Source: JBCCCJ01 sp039029315 (lineage in GTDB: Bacteria; Bacteroidota; Bacteroidia; J057). Taken from it: a stretch of 64,000 nucleotides of DNA. Location of the stretch: positions 62,001 through 126,000 of the forward strand of contig JBCCGK010000001.1 of the NCBI GenBank assembly GCA_039029315.1, in the 5' to 3' direction. Made by a program: the position numbers and the translations under genes. Shown one piece after another: positions 37,312-47,291 of the stretch (positions are counted from its first letter, which is position 1; every line of letters begins with the position of its first letter). The notes beneath the pieces are model-generated. The model had not been told where the DNA came from. It saw only the letters and a list, made by a program, of their open reading frames with translations, and did not search any database.

Positions 37312-37454
37312 GCCAACAAAGTAACAGCCAGCAGCTATAGGAATCAAGAATGAGACAGGATCATATGACTGTCTGTTAAGAAAGTAGCTGAAACCTGATG
37401 TCCAGTGAAAGGAGAGCAACGAATTCTCCACCTCTTGCTGTTCCAGGAGAGAAC

Positions 37455-38300
37455 TTATGACATGGCCTCATGGGAAGCAATATATTTGACCACGCTGTCT
37501 TCCTCATTGGTTCCAATTACTTCTGTAGCAAGTTGCTTGAGTTTGGGATGTGCGTTACCCATTGCGATAGCTTTCTCAGCCGTCTCAAACATGCTGAAGT
37601 CATTGATCTGATCACCAAAGACCACGATATCTGAGGAGGAGATGTTCAGTTTGTTCGCAAGGCGCTGAATGGCCTTGCCTTTGGTGGCACCTTTGTGAAA
37701 CACGGACATCCAGAACCATCCTTCCTCCCCTTCTGCTTCATAGAGATAGCCTGTTACCCACTCCCCCAAGGACTGCTCCATATGTTTGCGAAATTCCAGC
37801 ATTTGATCCAGCGGGGACATGACATTGATGTTGAGAAGCGGTGTGGAAATGACAGACTCAACCTGGCCGATTTTCTGGAGGCGTTCGTCATTTGCCCAGC
37901 GATCAGGGGTGAAATGTCTTCTCAGTAGAGGATTATCGCGCCCTTGTTCTACATATACTTTCTCCTGATTGCTGCCTTCCTCATAACAAACAGCGAATAC
38001 ATCCATGGAATGCTTTCTGACGAGAGAGAGCAATGCCTGACTGAGGTCATTTCTGAGTAATTGGAGATCCGATCGCTGTCCTGTAGTGATATCCGCCAGA
38101 TAGGCACCATTGGCGCAGATGATTGGGAGGGAGACCGAAACTGCGTCCATGATTGGCTGGACAGAAACAATGCTTCTGGCTGTTGCGATAGAAAAATCAA
38201 CTCCCTGTCCAATCAATTGATTGAGCATATGAGTAGAAAAAGGGGAAAGTTCAGCATTGCTTTGGAGAAGCGTGCCGTCCAGATCCGAAATGTACAACAT
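37455..38300 (-). CDS. Cof-type HAD-IIB hydrolase
   Basis: A 281-residue haloacid dehalogenase-fold phosphatase. Motif I is ISDLDGTLLQS (nucleophile and acid Asp), motif II lies in FSIATARS, Lys of motif III in KGATKGKAIQRLANKL, and motif IV is VVFGDQINDFSMFETA. The insert between motifs II and III is the alpha/beta cap of subclass IIB. Such enzymes dephosphorylate sugar phosphates, FMN or PLP; the substrate is unknown. It is divergent from the DUF2723 gene. Confidence 0.92.
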   Translation of the reverse strand: MLYISDLDGTLLQSNAELSPFSTHMLNQLIGQGVDFSIATARSIVSVQPIMDAVSVSLPIICANGAYLADITTGQRSDLQLLRNDLSQALLSLVRKHSMDVFAVCYEEGSNQEKVYVEQGRDNPLLRRHFTPDRWANDERLQKIGQVESVISTPLLNINVMSPLDQMLEFRKHMEQSLGEWVTGYLYEAEGEEGWFWMSVFHKGATKGKAIQRLANKLNISSSDIVVFGDQINDFSMFETAEKAIAMGNAHPKLKQLATEVIGTNEEDSVVKYIASHEAMS

Positions 38301-38452
38301 AAGTTAGTGGGAGATTTTTTCAGGATGTGAGACAAATCCAAAACTACCAAAATTTCAGCTTTCTCTCAATGATTTGATAGGTACAAATAGAAATTCCATT
38401 GAACCAATTCGCGCAAGGAGTGTACTTTTTTTCAAGATGTCAAAGTCTTTCG

Positions 38453-38460
38453 TAACTTCG
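38453..38460 (+). promoter_or_regulatory. Possible -7 promoter element of the DUF2723 gene
   Basis: TAACTTCG differs at one position from the Bacteroidota -7 consensus TAnnTTTG and lies 20 bases before the ATG at 38480. A clean -33 TTTG is not seen at the usual spacing, so this is tentative. Confidence 0.3.
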
Positions 38461-38479
38461 GCGACGGAAACCAAGAACC

Positions 38480-41400
38480 ATGGATTATAAAAGAATCAAT
38501 AACCTAACTGGTTGGGGGACATTTCTCATTGCACTTATCGTGTATCTCCTGACCATGGCCCCCACAGCAAGCTACTGGGATTGTGGAGAATTCATTGCCT
38601 GTTCTAATGAACTGGAAGTCCCGCATCCCCCAGGAGCACCCTTTTTCCTTCTTGTAGGAAGAATTTTTGCCATGCTTGCATTTGGCAATGAATTGTTGGT
38701 CGCATTTATGCTCAATATGATGAGTGTATTGTCGAGCGCATTCACCGTACTGTTTACCTTTTGGATTACCACTCACCTTGGTCGGAAGTTGGTGGTCAAG
38801 GCAAAGGAAGAAGCAACCTTCTCCCAAACCCTTGCCATCATGGGAGCAGGGATAGTAGCAGGACTCGCCAATACATTCGCAGACTCCTTTTGGTTCAATG
38901 CAGTAGAGGCAGAGGTATATGCCATGAGTTCATTCTTTACTGCGGTTGTGGTTTGGCTAATGTTCAAATGGGAAGAACGTGCCGATGAACCCGGTAATGA
39001 GCGTTGGATCATCTTGATTGCCTATCTGATGGGTCTATCCATGGGGGTTCACTTATTGAACCTCTTGACGATTCCAGCATTGGCATTCATCTACTATTTC
39101 CGAAAATATGAATTCTCCTGGTCAGGCTTCCTCTTGACTGGCGGGATATCAGTGGGAATTCTTGGAATCATACAAACAGGGATCATCCTGTATACATTTG
39201 ACATTGCCTGGTCCTTTGAGCGAGTCATGACTGGGGTAGAGCGTGCGAGTGGCATGCAGGTCGGATGGGGATTGCCCATCGGAACAGGTGTGATCTTTTG
39301 GTTCATCATACTATTCGGTGGCATCATTGCTGGTTTGATCTACAGTATCCGAAAGAAGATGCTCTTGTTGAACACTGCAATTTTGAGTGTCATTGTGATT
39401 TATATTGGGTTTTCGTCCTATCTGATGATCCCCATTCGATCCAATGCGAATCCCGCCATTGATGAAAATAATCCTGACAATACACAGACTTTTCTCAGTT
39501 ATATGAAACGTGAGCAGTACGGCAATCGACCCCTGTTCCGTGGACCATTATACAGTGCCAATCCCATTGACCTCAAAGAAGAAGGCAAAGAGTACATCCT
39601 GGAGGAAGGATCTGATCACTACAAAGAAATCGGTGTAAAAAGAACTTATAAGTATCGGGAGAAAGACATGAAGTATTTCCCCCGAATGTATGAGAAGAGT
39701 CGATACAATATGGGCCCGCATGCATATACCCGCTATGTGGACAATCTAGGAGGAACCCCCAATAATCCCAATGATGACAGGCCTACCAATCGCGATGATC
39801 TCGAATATTTTTGGGGCTATCAGGTAATCCATATGTATTGGCGCTACTTCATGTGGAACTTCTCTGGTCGGGAAGGTGATGTGCAGGACCTTGGATGGGA
39901 AAGCGGCTTGAACTTTGGCAAGACCTCCAAGATGCCGGATTTTTGGAAAGATCAACCCTCCAAGAATCATTATTATATGCTGCCCTTCCTGCTTGGTCTT
40001 CTTGGACTCGGTTGGCAAAGTTATAAACGCGGCAATGATGCCACCATCGTAGGCTTATTGTTCTTCTTTACAGGTCTGGCCATTGTGATATATCTGAATC
40101 AGTATCCGTCTCAACCGAGAGAGCGAGATTATTCATTTGCAGGCTCCTTCCAAACCTATGCCATATGGGTTGGCTTGGGGGTGATTGCCTTATATCAGTT
40201 GCTACAGAGATTCCTCAAAGAAAACTCGGCCTATGCGGCCATAGCAATTGGATTGATTCCGGTAATCATCATGGGCATCGAAAACTGGGATGATCATTCG
40301 CGAGCTGGGCGATATGTTGCGCCTGATTCAGCCTATAACCTTCTCAATTCTCTGGCACCCAATGCAGTTCTGTTTACCAATGGAGATAATGACACCTTCC
40401 CCTTGTGGTATGCGCAGGAAGTAGAGAATGTGCGGCCTGATGTCAGAGTTCTGTGTCTGAGCTATGTCAATACTGATTGGTATATCGATCAGATGAAGCA
40501 GAAAGTCAATCAATCAGAACCCTTGCCGATTACACTCAAGGGAAAAGATTATGTAGGTCAGGCCAATCAATCCAGGAATTTTGGAAACCGGGACAAGCTT
40601 GATGTCAAGCTACCTGCCAATGCACAGGCACTCCTGGATCAGGGCATCATTTATGAAGAAGATCTCCCCAATGTTGTCTCTCCACTTGCCTGGAAGGTCA
40701 GCACAAGAGGGAGCAAAGGGGGACGTTATCTGGAGTTGAAAGATATCCTGATCCTCAACCTGCTGGAAAATGTGGCCAAAAATGATTGGACAAGACCTAT
40801 CTATTTTGCAAACACTGTTACTCCCAGCAGCTTCATCGGACTGGACAAATATCTCCGGCAAGAAGGGCTGGCATATAGAATCCTGCCACTCAGAAATCCC
40901 AATTCAAGAGATCCTTATGACATTTTTGACGGGACCCTGGATCTGGTCAGAATGGATTCTGCTTTGACCCAAAGATTCCGCTATCGCAATCTCAACAAAG
41001 AAGGCCAGTACTTCGATGAGAACATCTTGCGCATGCTGAGTAACTATCACAATACCTTCTACCGGCTGTCCAATGCCTATCTAAGCAAGTCCGATCGCCT
41101 GAATGCGACCAACAGAAACCTCAAGAAGATAGCAGAAGCTACCCCGGATTCTGTGGATCAGACGCAGATTGCTGCGAATGAAGCCGAAATCAAGCGACTC
41201 AAAACCAGAGCGCTGGAAGTGATGGAATTTGCAGAAGAAAAATTCCCCTATACCAATGCGACTCCTGATCCCTATCTGGTCGTACGGACAGGATTGATGT
41301 TTGATCGATTGGGCGAAGCAGAAAAAGCACAGCAGTATTTTGACTTTGCGGAAACCAGAGCATACGAAACGCTGAAATACTATTTCACCATCAATGGTGA

Positions 41401-41548
41401 GTTCCGAAAAGTGAGAGAATATGTATATCCTCTTCAGATGCTAAACTCACATTACGCACAAAGAGGAAATACCGAAAAATCTCAGGCTGTCACTGCCAAG
41501 ATTCAGGACCTGACACAATTGGCTCCAGAGCGAATGAACATCCGCTAG
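38480..41548 (+). CDS. DUF2723 family membrane protein (TMEM260-like, putative protein O-glycosyltransferase)
   Basis: A 1022-residue protein with about a dozen helices in its first 350 residues and again at about 500-590. The N-terminal loop APTASYWDCGEFIACSNELE followed by VPHPPGAPFF resembles the acidic first loop of GT-C transferases; later landmarks are NADAEVYAMS-like FNAVEAEVYAMSSFF and PSQPRERDYSFAGSF. The C-terminal 400 residues are soluble, include FTNGDNDTFPLWYAQEVENV and end in a helical, TPR-like stretch. The eukaryotic member TMEM260 is a protein O-mannosyltransferase, so a role in glycosylating exported proteins is plausible but inferred. It is probably transcribed alone and is followed by a strong hairpin. 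Confidence 0.8.
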   Translation: MDYKRINNLTGWGTFLIALIVYLLTMAPTASYWDCGEFIACSNELEVPHPPGAPFFLLVGRIFAMLAFGNELLVAFMLNMMSVLSSAFTVLFTFWITTHLGRKLVVKAKEEATFSQTLAIMGAGIVAGLANTFADSFWFNAVEAEVYAMSSFFTAVVVWLMFKWEERADEPGNERWIILIAYLMGLSMGVHLLNLLTIPALAFIYYFRKYEFSWSGFLLTGGISVGILGIIQTGIILYTFDIAWSFERVMTGVERASGMQVGWGLPIGTGVIFWFIILFGGIIAGLIYSIRKKMLLLNTAILSVIVIYIGFSSYLMIPIRSNANPAIDENNPDNTQTFLSYMKREQYGNRPLFRGPLYSANPIDLKEEGKEYILEEGSDHYKEIGVKRTYKYREKDMKYFPRMYEKSRYNMGPHAYTRYVDNLGGTPNNPNDDRPTNRDDLEYFWGYQVIHMYWRYFMWNFSGREGDVQDLGWESGLNFGKTSKMPDFWKDQPSKNHYYMLPFLLGLLGLGWQSYKRGNDATIVGLLFFFTGLAIVIYLNQYPSQPRERDYSFAGSFQTYAIWVGLGVIALYQLLQRFLKENSAYAAIAIGLIPVIIMGIENWDDHSRAGRYVAPDSAYNLLNSLAPNAVLFTNGDNDTFPLWYAQEVENVRPDVRVLCLSYVNTDWYIDQMKQKVNQSEPLPITLKGKDYVGQANQSRNFGNRDKLDVKLPANAQALLDQGIIYEEDLPNVVSPLAWKVSTRGSKGGRYLELKDILILNLLENVAKNDWTRPIYFANTVTPSSFIGLDKYLRQEGLAYRILPLRNPNSRDPYDIFDGTLDLVRMDSALTQRFRYRNLNKEGQYFDENILRMLSNYHNTFYRLSNAYLSKSDRLNATNRNLKKIAEATPDSVDQTQIAANEAEIKRLKTRALEVMEFAEEKFPYTNATPDPYLVVRTGLMFDRLGEAEKAQQYFDFAETRAYETLKYYFTINGEFRKVREYVYPLQMLNSHYAQRGNTEKSQAVTAKIQDLTQLAPERMNIR

Positions 41549-41566
41549 GTAAGCCCATAACAATAT

Positions 41567-41615
41567 GGAGGCACACATTCACAGATGATTCTGTGCTTGT
41601 GTGCCTCCGTCTTTT
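41567..41615. terminator. Nested hairpin terminator after the DUF2723 gene
   Basis: GGAGGCACACA (41567-41577) pairs perfectly with TGTGTGCCTCC (41598-41608); inside it CACAGA (41580-41585) pairs with TCTGTG (41590-41595) around TGAT. GTCTTTTG follows, a short T-tract on the plus strand. It also ends 22 bases before the convergent GlsB-type gene stop, so it may serve both directions. Confidence 0.8.
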
Positions 41616-41637
41616 GCTAGCAATTGTTTGACAATTC

Positions 41638-41907
41638 CTAGATCGGCAAATTCAGTTTGTCTGCTAGATATTTATGGTAGATAAACAAAACCAGAACTGC
41701 GCCTCCTGTGGCAAAGATCAAATCACCTACCTTGTTGTCCAGAATCGCCATGTCATTCAAGCCGACAAAGCCAGCGATGATCCCACCGACAATAGAACCA
41801 ACAATGCCAATAACTGCGGAGGAAACCCACCCGCCTTTCTCATCCTGAGGCGTCAGATGTTTGGCAATAGAGCCAGCTGCTAAGCCAATTAAAAACCAGA
41901 TAATCAT
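41638..41907 (-). CDS. GlsB/YeaQ/YmgE-family (transglycosylase-associated) membrane protein
   Basis: From the ATG at 41907 the protein has 89 residues (MIIWFLIGLAAGSIAKHLTP). Three glycine-rich hydrophobic segments are present, including VSSAVIGIVGSIVGGIIAGF and LIFATGGAVLVLFIY, the pattern of this small stress-associated membrane family. The longer frame to 41955 begins before the conserved N-terminus. The molecular role of the family is not established. Confidence 0.88.
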   Translation of the reverse strand: MIIWFLIGLAAGSIAKHLTPQDEKGGWVSSAVIGIVGSIVGGIIAGFVGLNDMAILDNKVGDLIFATGGAVLVLFIYHKYLADKLNLPI

Positions 41908-42039
41908 GTTTTGTGAAGTTAGAGGGTTAACGAGAATATGCGATAAACTAAACATTTCCCCGGAATAAACCTCTGATAATTGGCATTTTCTGCACTTTCG
42001 CTATATTGTCCCCATACGATTACTCATCACTCTACCCCT

Positions 42040-43338
42040 ATGACAGACACTCTCAAACGTAGCCTTGGTCCCCTTATGTTGTGGGGGCTTGGTGTAGGCT
42101 ATGTCATCTCAGGCATGTATTTTGGATGGAATCTGGGATTGGCAGAAGGAGGGACTTTGGGCTTGGCAGTCGCAACTGCCTTTATCATTGTCATGTATCT
42201 CACCTTTACCTTCAGCTACACAGAACTCGCCTGTGCCATCCCCAAAGCTGGAGGCGCGTTTGACTATTCTTTGAGGGCATTGGGGAAAGAATGGGGATTT
42301 GTTGGAGGAATGGCCCAAAACATTGAATTTATTTTTGCTCCTCCAGCCATCGCCTTCGCCATTGGAGACTATCTCAACATTTTTCTTCCAGGTGTCCATG
42401 TAGAGACCATCGCAATCATTGCATTCATTCTGTTTACTGCTCTGAACATGTATGGGGTAGAGGCTGCTGCCTCATTCGAATTGTTCATTACCGTGATTGC
42501 AGTGATCGGGCTTTTGATCTTTGCCGGGGCGACCATCCCGGAAGTCAGTTTCGACAATTTGCAACAAAATGCACTTCCGAATGGCTGGGCAGGGGCGTTT
42601 GCCGCGATTCCTTTTGCCATCTGGTTTTTTCTGGCGATAGAAGGAGTGGCGAATGTAGCGGAAGAAACCATCAATCCACAAAGAAATGTCCTGATAGGAT
42701 TTGGATCTGCCATCATGACACTGGTAGTGCTATGCCTGATCACCTTTATTTCGTCAGTAGGGGTCAATGGCTGGGAAACGGTCGTCTATCCTGTCGGATC
42801 TACAGAAGCTTCAGACCGGCCGCTTCCTCTGGCAATGGCACAAGTTCTGGGAGAGAACCATATATTATTCAAGACTGTGGTAGTGATTGGCCTCTTTGGG
42901 CTGGTGGCCTCCTTTCACGGAATCATACTGGCAGCGGGCAGAGCTAGTTTTGAGTTTGGTCGGGTGGGATATGCGCCTTCTTTCTTGGGCAAAGTTCATA
43001 CGAAATTCAAGACTCCAGTGAATGCGCTCTTGGTCAATATGCTGATAGGAATCATCGCATTATTGACTGGAAAAACAGGCGAGATTATCACCATCGCCTG
43101 TTTTGGTGCCCTAAGCTTGTACATAATTTCGATGATCTCCTTGTTCAAATTAAGGCAGAAGGAACCAGAGCTTGAGCGCCCATTCAAAGTGCCGCTATAT
43201 CCAGTGTCTCCTTTACTGGCATTGATCATCGCCTGCGTGGCATTCGTTGCAATCACGGTCTACAATCCCTGGTTGGCCTTGATTTATCTGGGACTTCTTG
43301 CAGGATCTTATGGTTGGTTCAAACTTAGATCTTCATAG
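42040..43338 (+). CDS. APC-superfamily permease, ethanolamine-permease-like
   Basis: From the ATG at 42040 the protein has about 432 residues and 12 hydrophobic helices. The N-terminus LGPLMLWGLGVGYVISGMYF followed by GWNLGLAEGG and ELACAIPKAGGAFDYSLRAL closely follow the ethanolamine transporter branch of the amino acid/polyamine/organocation superfamily; FHGIILAAGRASFEFGRVGY and RPFKVPLYPVSPL are further family landmarks. Substrate is inferred from resemblance; no eut genes are nearby. It is convergent with the TPR-CHAT gene, with a single base between the two stops. Confidence 0.82.
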   Translation: MTDTLKRSLGPLMLWGLGVGYVISGMYFGWNLGLAEGGTLGLAVATAFIIVMYLTFTFSYTELACAIPKAGGAFDYSLRALGKEWGFVGGMAQNIEFIFAPPAIAFAIGDYLNIFLPGVHVETIAIIAFILFTALNMYGVEAAASFELFITVIAVIGLLIFAGATIPEVSFDNLQQNALPNGWAGAFAAIPFAIWFFLAIEGVANVAEETINPQRNVLIGFGSAIMTLVVLCLITFISSVGVNGWETVVYPVGSTEASDRPLPLAMAQVLGENHILFKTVVVIGLFGLVASFHGIILAAGRASFEFGRVGYAPSFLGKVHTKFKTPVNALLVNMLIGIIALLTGKTGEIITIACFGALSLYIISMISLFKLRQKEPELERPFKVPLYPVSPLLALIIACVAFVAITVYNPWLALIYLGLLAGSYGWFKLRSS

Positions 43339-43339
43339 A

Positions 43340-46300
43340 TCATTCCTTGAGGCGTCGGCTAGATGTTCGTCTTAGATAGCCGATCCCCATTATTAGGATA
43401 AGAAGGAACAACAGACCAATCACCAGATAGGTGAACCCGAATGCATGAACCTGAACGGCTTTCATGTCTCCCACGGCCAGAAATGTCGCCCAAAAATAGG
43501 GATGACTGAGCCGGGAGTTCCCTGTTGTGTTGAGAAATGCCAACTTTGCAGTTCGCAGGGCCTGATCGACAGTCTGCCCCTGCTCAAGGGCTTCATAAAA
43601 ATCAAGAACGATCTCTGAGCCTGTTTGATCATCGACCTGCCATAGACTCATGACCTGACTTCTGCAGCCAGCATAGGCGAAGGCATGCGCCAAACTCAGA
43701 ATGCCCTCTCCTGACTTCCACTCTCCTTTGCCAGTATTGCAGGCACTTAAGACTGCCAATTGACTGGGAAGCGAATATCCATAGAGTTCTGTCGTCTGGA
43801 GCAAATAAGATGCTGACTCATCCGCTTGATGAAAAAACACAAAGGTGGGCATATTGCCACTATCTATTTGGGTATGCATCGCCAGATGGAGAATCTTATA
43901 GTTGCCAGCGACTGAGGTGAAGCGTGATTTGCTGGCCTCTTCTCCCAGAAAGGCGTCTCCTGAGAAGAGTTCGGCAGCTTTTTGTACCTCTTTCCTGGCA
44001 AATGGAAGATCTATCAGTGAGTTGTTTTCCATCTGATTGGGGGAGTAGATCGGGGCAAATCCTCCGTATGTCTTCTGGGAATTCCTTGAAGAAGATTGCC
44101 ATGCTTCTGCCAGAAAAGAAGCCCCATAAGCATAGGAGGTCCTGTATCGATGAATCAAATATTGTCCACCAGGCGGGGGTTCGGTAGAAAGAGCAGCAAA
44201 AGGAAGAAGCCCTACCTCTCTGTCAGGTATGATCATCAAATGGGTACTTCCCTCAAGATAGGAAGTCATTGGAGCAATCAAGGTTTGGTACAAGGCATGA
44301 CTTTCGACTTGTAGGGGATGATAGATTCGATCTGCCTCATCGGAAGAGTACTGAGTCAGGAAGGCTGTCGGATCCGATAGATGAAGATGATCGAGGTAGG
44401 AGCTAAGTCGATGTTGGAATTCTCTTGCTGAGCAGAGACGAGAGAGATGAACGGAGTGATTCCGAACCACCATGCTGAAGAGAGAACTATCGCCTCTGAA
44501 ATACGAAATAATGGCGGTTTCAGCTGGAAGCTTCTTTTGGATATCTGCCAGGGAAGGTAACATATAGCCAAATCTCAAATGATAGTATTCTGGATACTGG
44601 GTCCGAAATACCTCTTTAAGAGAATCCTGCCGTTGCTCCAGACGAACAGCTTTTTGAATCCAGAGGTCCAGTTTGATTTGATCTGTAGCATTCCTGGCCA
44701 GCAAGGAATGTTGTTTTTTTCGGTAGAAGATCAAATCTTGACGAATATCTCGCTCAAGTTGAAGAAGATTCGCTGGAAGCCCTGCGAATTGTTCTGCCCT
44801 GTTTTTGTGAAGGGACTCTTGAAGCTGCAAAGCGCGACTGCTTTCAAAGTATGAGAAGGCCTTGGGCAGGTGTTCCAATCGCCTGAGAGAATCCCGCTCC
44901 ATAGAAAGTCCTTGAATGGCAAATTCCAGGATGGGTCTTGATTTCTGGATAATTTGCAGTTTGTCTTCCGTCCTGAATTCGCTATTGAGTTGTTTTTCCA
45001 GACCCAAAACCTGGTCCGTATGTGTGAGCAACATGTCCAGATAATCTGGCCGATGGCTTTCCTGAAACGCGATGAGTAAGGTCAGACAAGTAGATTTCAG
45101 ATTCGCCAGAAATTGGGGGAGTTGGTCGATTTGTTCGAGTGGAAATTCTGCTGAAAGTGGAGAGGGAACATCCTTCACACCAACAGGAATAAATGCCTGT
45201 AAGGCCAGGTGATGATGATGAATGGCTTTCTTCCAATTTTTCTGGCTACTGTATAGCTTGGCAAATCCACTGTGTATTTTTATGGGAACTGCCATGCCCA
45301 AATTGGATTTTGTTGCAGAAAGCTCAAGCGCTTGTTGATAGAGGGAGAGTGCCTCCTGGAGCTTGTGTTGCTGAAAAGCAAGATCACCTTGCACTGCCAG
45401 AAGTTGGATCTGGTATGGATGATCAGCTGGCAGAATGTTTGTCCAAATGTTTTTGGCCAATTGAAAATATTGTCTGCTTTTCTCCAATTGCCCTTGTCCC
45501 AGATAGAGTGAGCCAATACTCAAGCTGACCGACCCTTGAGCATAACTGGGAGAGGGTTCTATTTGTTGATAGAGATTAAGGGCATATAGGTAGTGCTCCA
45601 TGGCCTTTTCCCCCATCCTTTGATTCATATATGTTCTGGCAATGCTGGAGTGGCTTCGAGCTACCAGCCGTGTATTCGGGCCATAAATCTCCTGTCGAAT
45701 TCGCAAGGCCTCAAACAGATAGGAAATGGCTTGTTCGCCTTTACCAATAAAATTGTGATAATCTCCCATTGCATTGTAGATGGAAGCAAGAGCAGGATGT
45801 TTGCTCTTCAGACTATCCTGAAAGATACCAATCGCAAATTGAGAATACTTGATAGCTTCCAAAAAGTGCCCCATTTCACGATGTGCCCCTCCATAATTGT
45901 GAGCGACAATCGCCAAAATAAACAAATCAGGTGTTTCAAGATTGGAAACAATTTCAAAGGATTTGCGACTATGAGTCAGATAGGCATCATAATCCCCGAC
46001 ACTTTGATAAGCCAGCCCAAGATTCGAATGTGTGGCTGACAAGGCTGGATGGTTGGGAGGCAGAGAGTCCAGTTGGATGGACAAGGCCAGTTGTAAATAG
46101 ATGAGTTGAGAATCAAGTTCATTGATCCCTTCGAAATAGGTGCCAAGATTGGCATAGGTATCCGCCAATGCCAGATGCCGTTTCCCTAATTGAGGAATTC
46201 CATTTGCCAATGCTTCTCGGAGGTAAGGCTCTCCTTCTCTGTATTTTTCTTCACCTGCCCATGTTGTGAACAAGCTGTTCTGGGCTTTTACATAATTAAT

Positions 46301-46510
46301 CCAATCTCCTGAAGTTGAAAACAATGTTGCCGATTGCTGAAATTGTGCTCTGGCCTGTTGGAAAAGGCCCAGTCTATTCAATGAATCCCCGATCTGAAAA
46401 TAGGTGTGAGCGGAAACAGAATCTGTCTCTGTTTCCTGGGCTTGTGACTGACAGCAACAACTGACAATCAGGATGGGCAACAGACAAGAAATCGAATAGA
46501 AACGCATCAT
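43340..46510 (-). CDS. TPR-CHAT protein, membrane-anchored and probably periplasmic
   Basis: A 1056-residue protein. The N-terminus (FYSISCLLPILIVSCCCQSQ) is a signal with a possible lipobox LIVSC. Residues about 35-430 are tetratricopeptide repeats of the kinesin-light-chain type (ADTYANLGTYFEGINELDSQ, AIYNAMGDYHNFIGKGEQAI). A linker leads to a C-terminal CHAT domain with the catalytic pair His879 (LHLAMHTQ) and Cys924 (LSACNTGKG), plus LAHAFAYAGCRSQVMSLWQV. A hydrophobic helix (about 1028-1045, YLVIGLLFLLILIMGIGY) and a basic tail close it. Signal plus C-terminal helix would place the protease outside the cytoplasm. It is the third gene of an operon led by a sigma factor. Target unknown. 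Confidence 0.9.
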   Translation of the reverse strand: MMRFYSISCLLPILIVSCCCQSQAQETETDSVSAHTYFQIGDSLNRLGLFQQARAQFQQSATLFSTSGDWINYVKAQNSLFTTWAGEEKYREGEPYLREALANGIPQLGKRHLALADTYANLGTYFEGINELDSQLIYLQLALSIQLDSLPPNHPALSATHSNLGLAYQSVGDYDAYLTHSRKSFEIVSNLETPDLFILAIVAHNYGGAHREMGHFLEAIKYSQFAIGIFQDSLKSKHPALASIYNAMGDYHNFIGKGEQAISYLFEALRIRQEIYGPNTRLVARSHSSIARTYMNQRMGEKAMEHYLYALNLYQQIEPSPSYAQGSVSLSIGSLYLGQGQLEKSRQYFQLAKNIWTNILPADHPYQIQLLAVQGDLAFQQHKLQEALSLYQQALELSATKSNLGMAVPIKIHSGFAKLYSSQKNWKKAIHHHHLALQAFIPVGVKDVPSPLSAEFPLEQIDQLPQFLANLKSTCLTLLIAFQESHRPDYLDMLLTHTDQVLGLEKQLNSEFRTEDKLQIIQKSRPILEFAIQGLSMERDSLRRLEHLPKAFSYFESSRALQLQESLHKNRAEQFAGLPANLLQLERDIRQDLIFYRKKQHSLLARNATDQIKLDLWIQKAVRLEQRQDSLKEVFRTQYPEYYHLRFGYMLPSLADIQKKLPAETAIISYFRGDSSLFSMVVRNHSVHLSRLCSAREFQHRLSSYLDHLHLSDPTAFLTQYSSDEADRIYHPLQVESHALYQTLIAPMTSYLEGSTHLMIIPDREVGLLPFAALSTEPPPGGQYLIHRYRTSYAYGASFLAEAWQSSSRNSQKTYGGFAPIYSPNQMENNSLIDLPFARKEVQKAAELFSGDAFLGEEASKSRFTSVAGNYKILHLAMHTQIDSGNMPTFVFFHQADESASYLLQTTELYGYSLPSQLAVLSACNTGKGEWKSGEGILSLAHAFAYAGCRSQVMSLWQVDDQTGSEIVLDFYEALEQGQTVDQALRTAKLAFLNTTGNSRLSHPYFWATFLAVGDMKAVQVHAFGFTYLVIGLLFLLILIMGIGYLRRTSSRRLKE

Positions 46511-46534
46511 GATGAAAGAAGCCTCAATGAAGAA

Positions 46535-47266
46535 TCAACGTGGGTGCAGGGCTTTTAGCATGATTTTGGCCCGCATGGGAAACCCTTTGCTTCCTCCTTG
46601 TTGAAGGGAGTGAAGTAGGGAAATCGCCCGCTCGGTATCATTGATCTGTAGATATGTCATCGCCAGATTCCATTGAGAAAACTCATCTTGCGCATTGATC
46701 TGCAGACCCGCCTCATATGCTTGTTGTGCACGAAGATACGCTTTCCGCTCAAAATAAAGATCTCCTAATGTGAATAACAGAGAAGCATTGCTGCTATCTT
46801 GCTGAGAAAGTGATTGGAAATGTTGGATGAGTGAGTCTATTTCAAGAGAAAAATCAGGAAGGTTTCGATGGTTCCTGGCAGAAGTAAAAAGACTGTTCAA
46901 CCTTCTTCTTTCAAAATGTTCGTCGGCCAATTGGGAATAGGATACCTCCTCAAAGTCAAACCAGAGAATTGAGAGTACGGGGATCAAAATCAAGGAGGCA
47001 GCAATAAGTGCCAGGCCGAGTGTGTGTTTGCCAAAAAAGGAAGACCACCCATTTCTAATCAGTTTGCTTTCCTGATTAAGTGGGAGGACTTTCTCCATCT
47101 TGGCAGCCGCTTGCAAGGCGACGACCATATCGATCCGTTTTTTCACCTCTTGAGCGAACTCCGGATCTTGTTCGAGTAGGTGTTTGAAGGAATCCAACTC
47201 TTCGCCATCAAGTTGATGATCCAGAAATTTTTGTATCCATTCTTTGTGTAGGTGTGTAAGAGACAT
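46535..47266 (-). CDS. Single-helix membrane protein with TPR region, possible anti-sigma partner
   Basis: A 243-residue protein. Its first 85 residues form a cytoplasmic helical domain with the zf-less anti-sigma look (FLDHQLDGEELDSFKHLLEQ, DPEFAQEVKKRIDMVVALQA). One helix follows (LGLALIAASLILIPVLSILW), then an outer part with TPR motifs (LFTLGDLYFERKAYLRAQQA, WNLAMTYLQINDTERAISLL). It sits between the sigma factor gene and the TPR-CHAT gene with short gaps (25 bases each side), so it may bind the sigma factor and report on the periplasmic TPR-CHAT protein. This is inferred from order and topology. Confidence 0.75.
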   Translation of the reverse strand: MSLTHLHKEWIQKFLDHQLDGEELDSFKHLLEQDPEFAQEVKKRIDMVVALQAAAKMEKVLPLNQESKLIRNGWSSFFGKHTLGLALIAASLILIPVLSILWFDFEEVSYSQLADEHFERRRLNSLFTSARNHRNLPDFSLEIDSLIQHFQSLSQQDSSNASLLFTLGDLYFERKAYLRAQQAYEAGLQINAQDEFSQWNLAMTYLQINDTERAISLLHSLQQGGSKGFPMRAKIMLKALHPR

Positions 47267-47291
47267 AACGATCAGTATTCAATCCTTCAAT

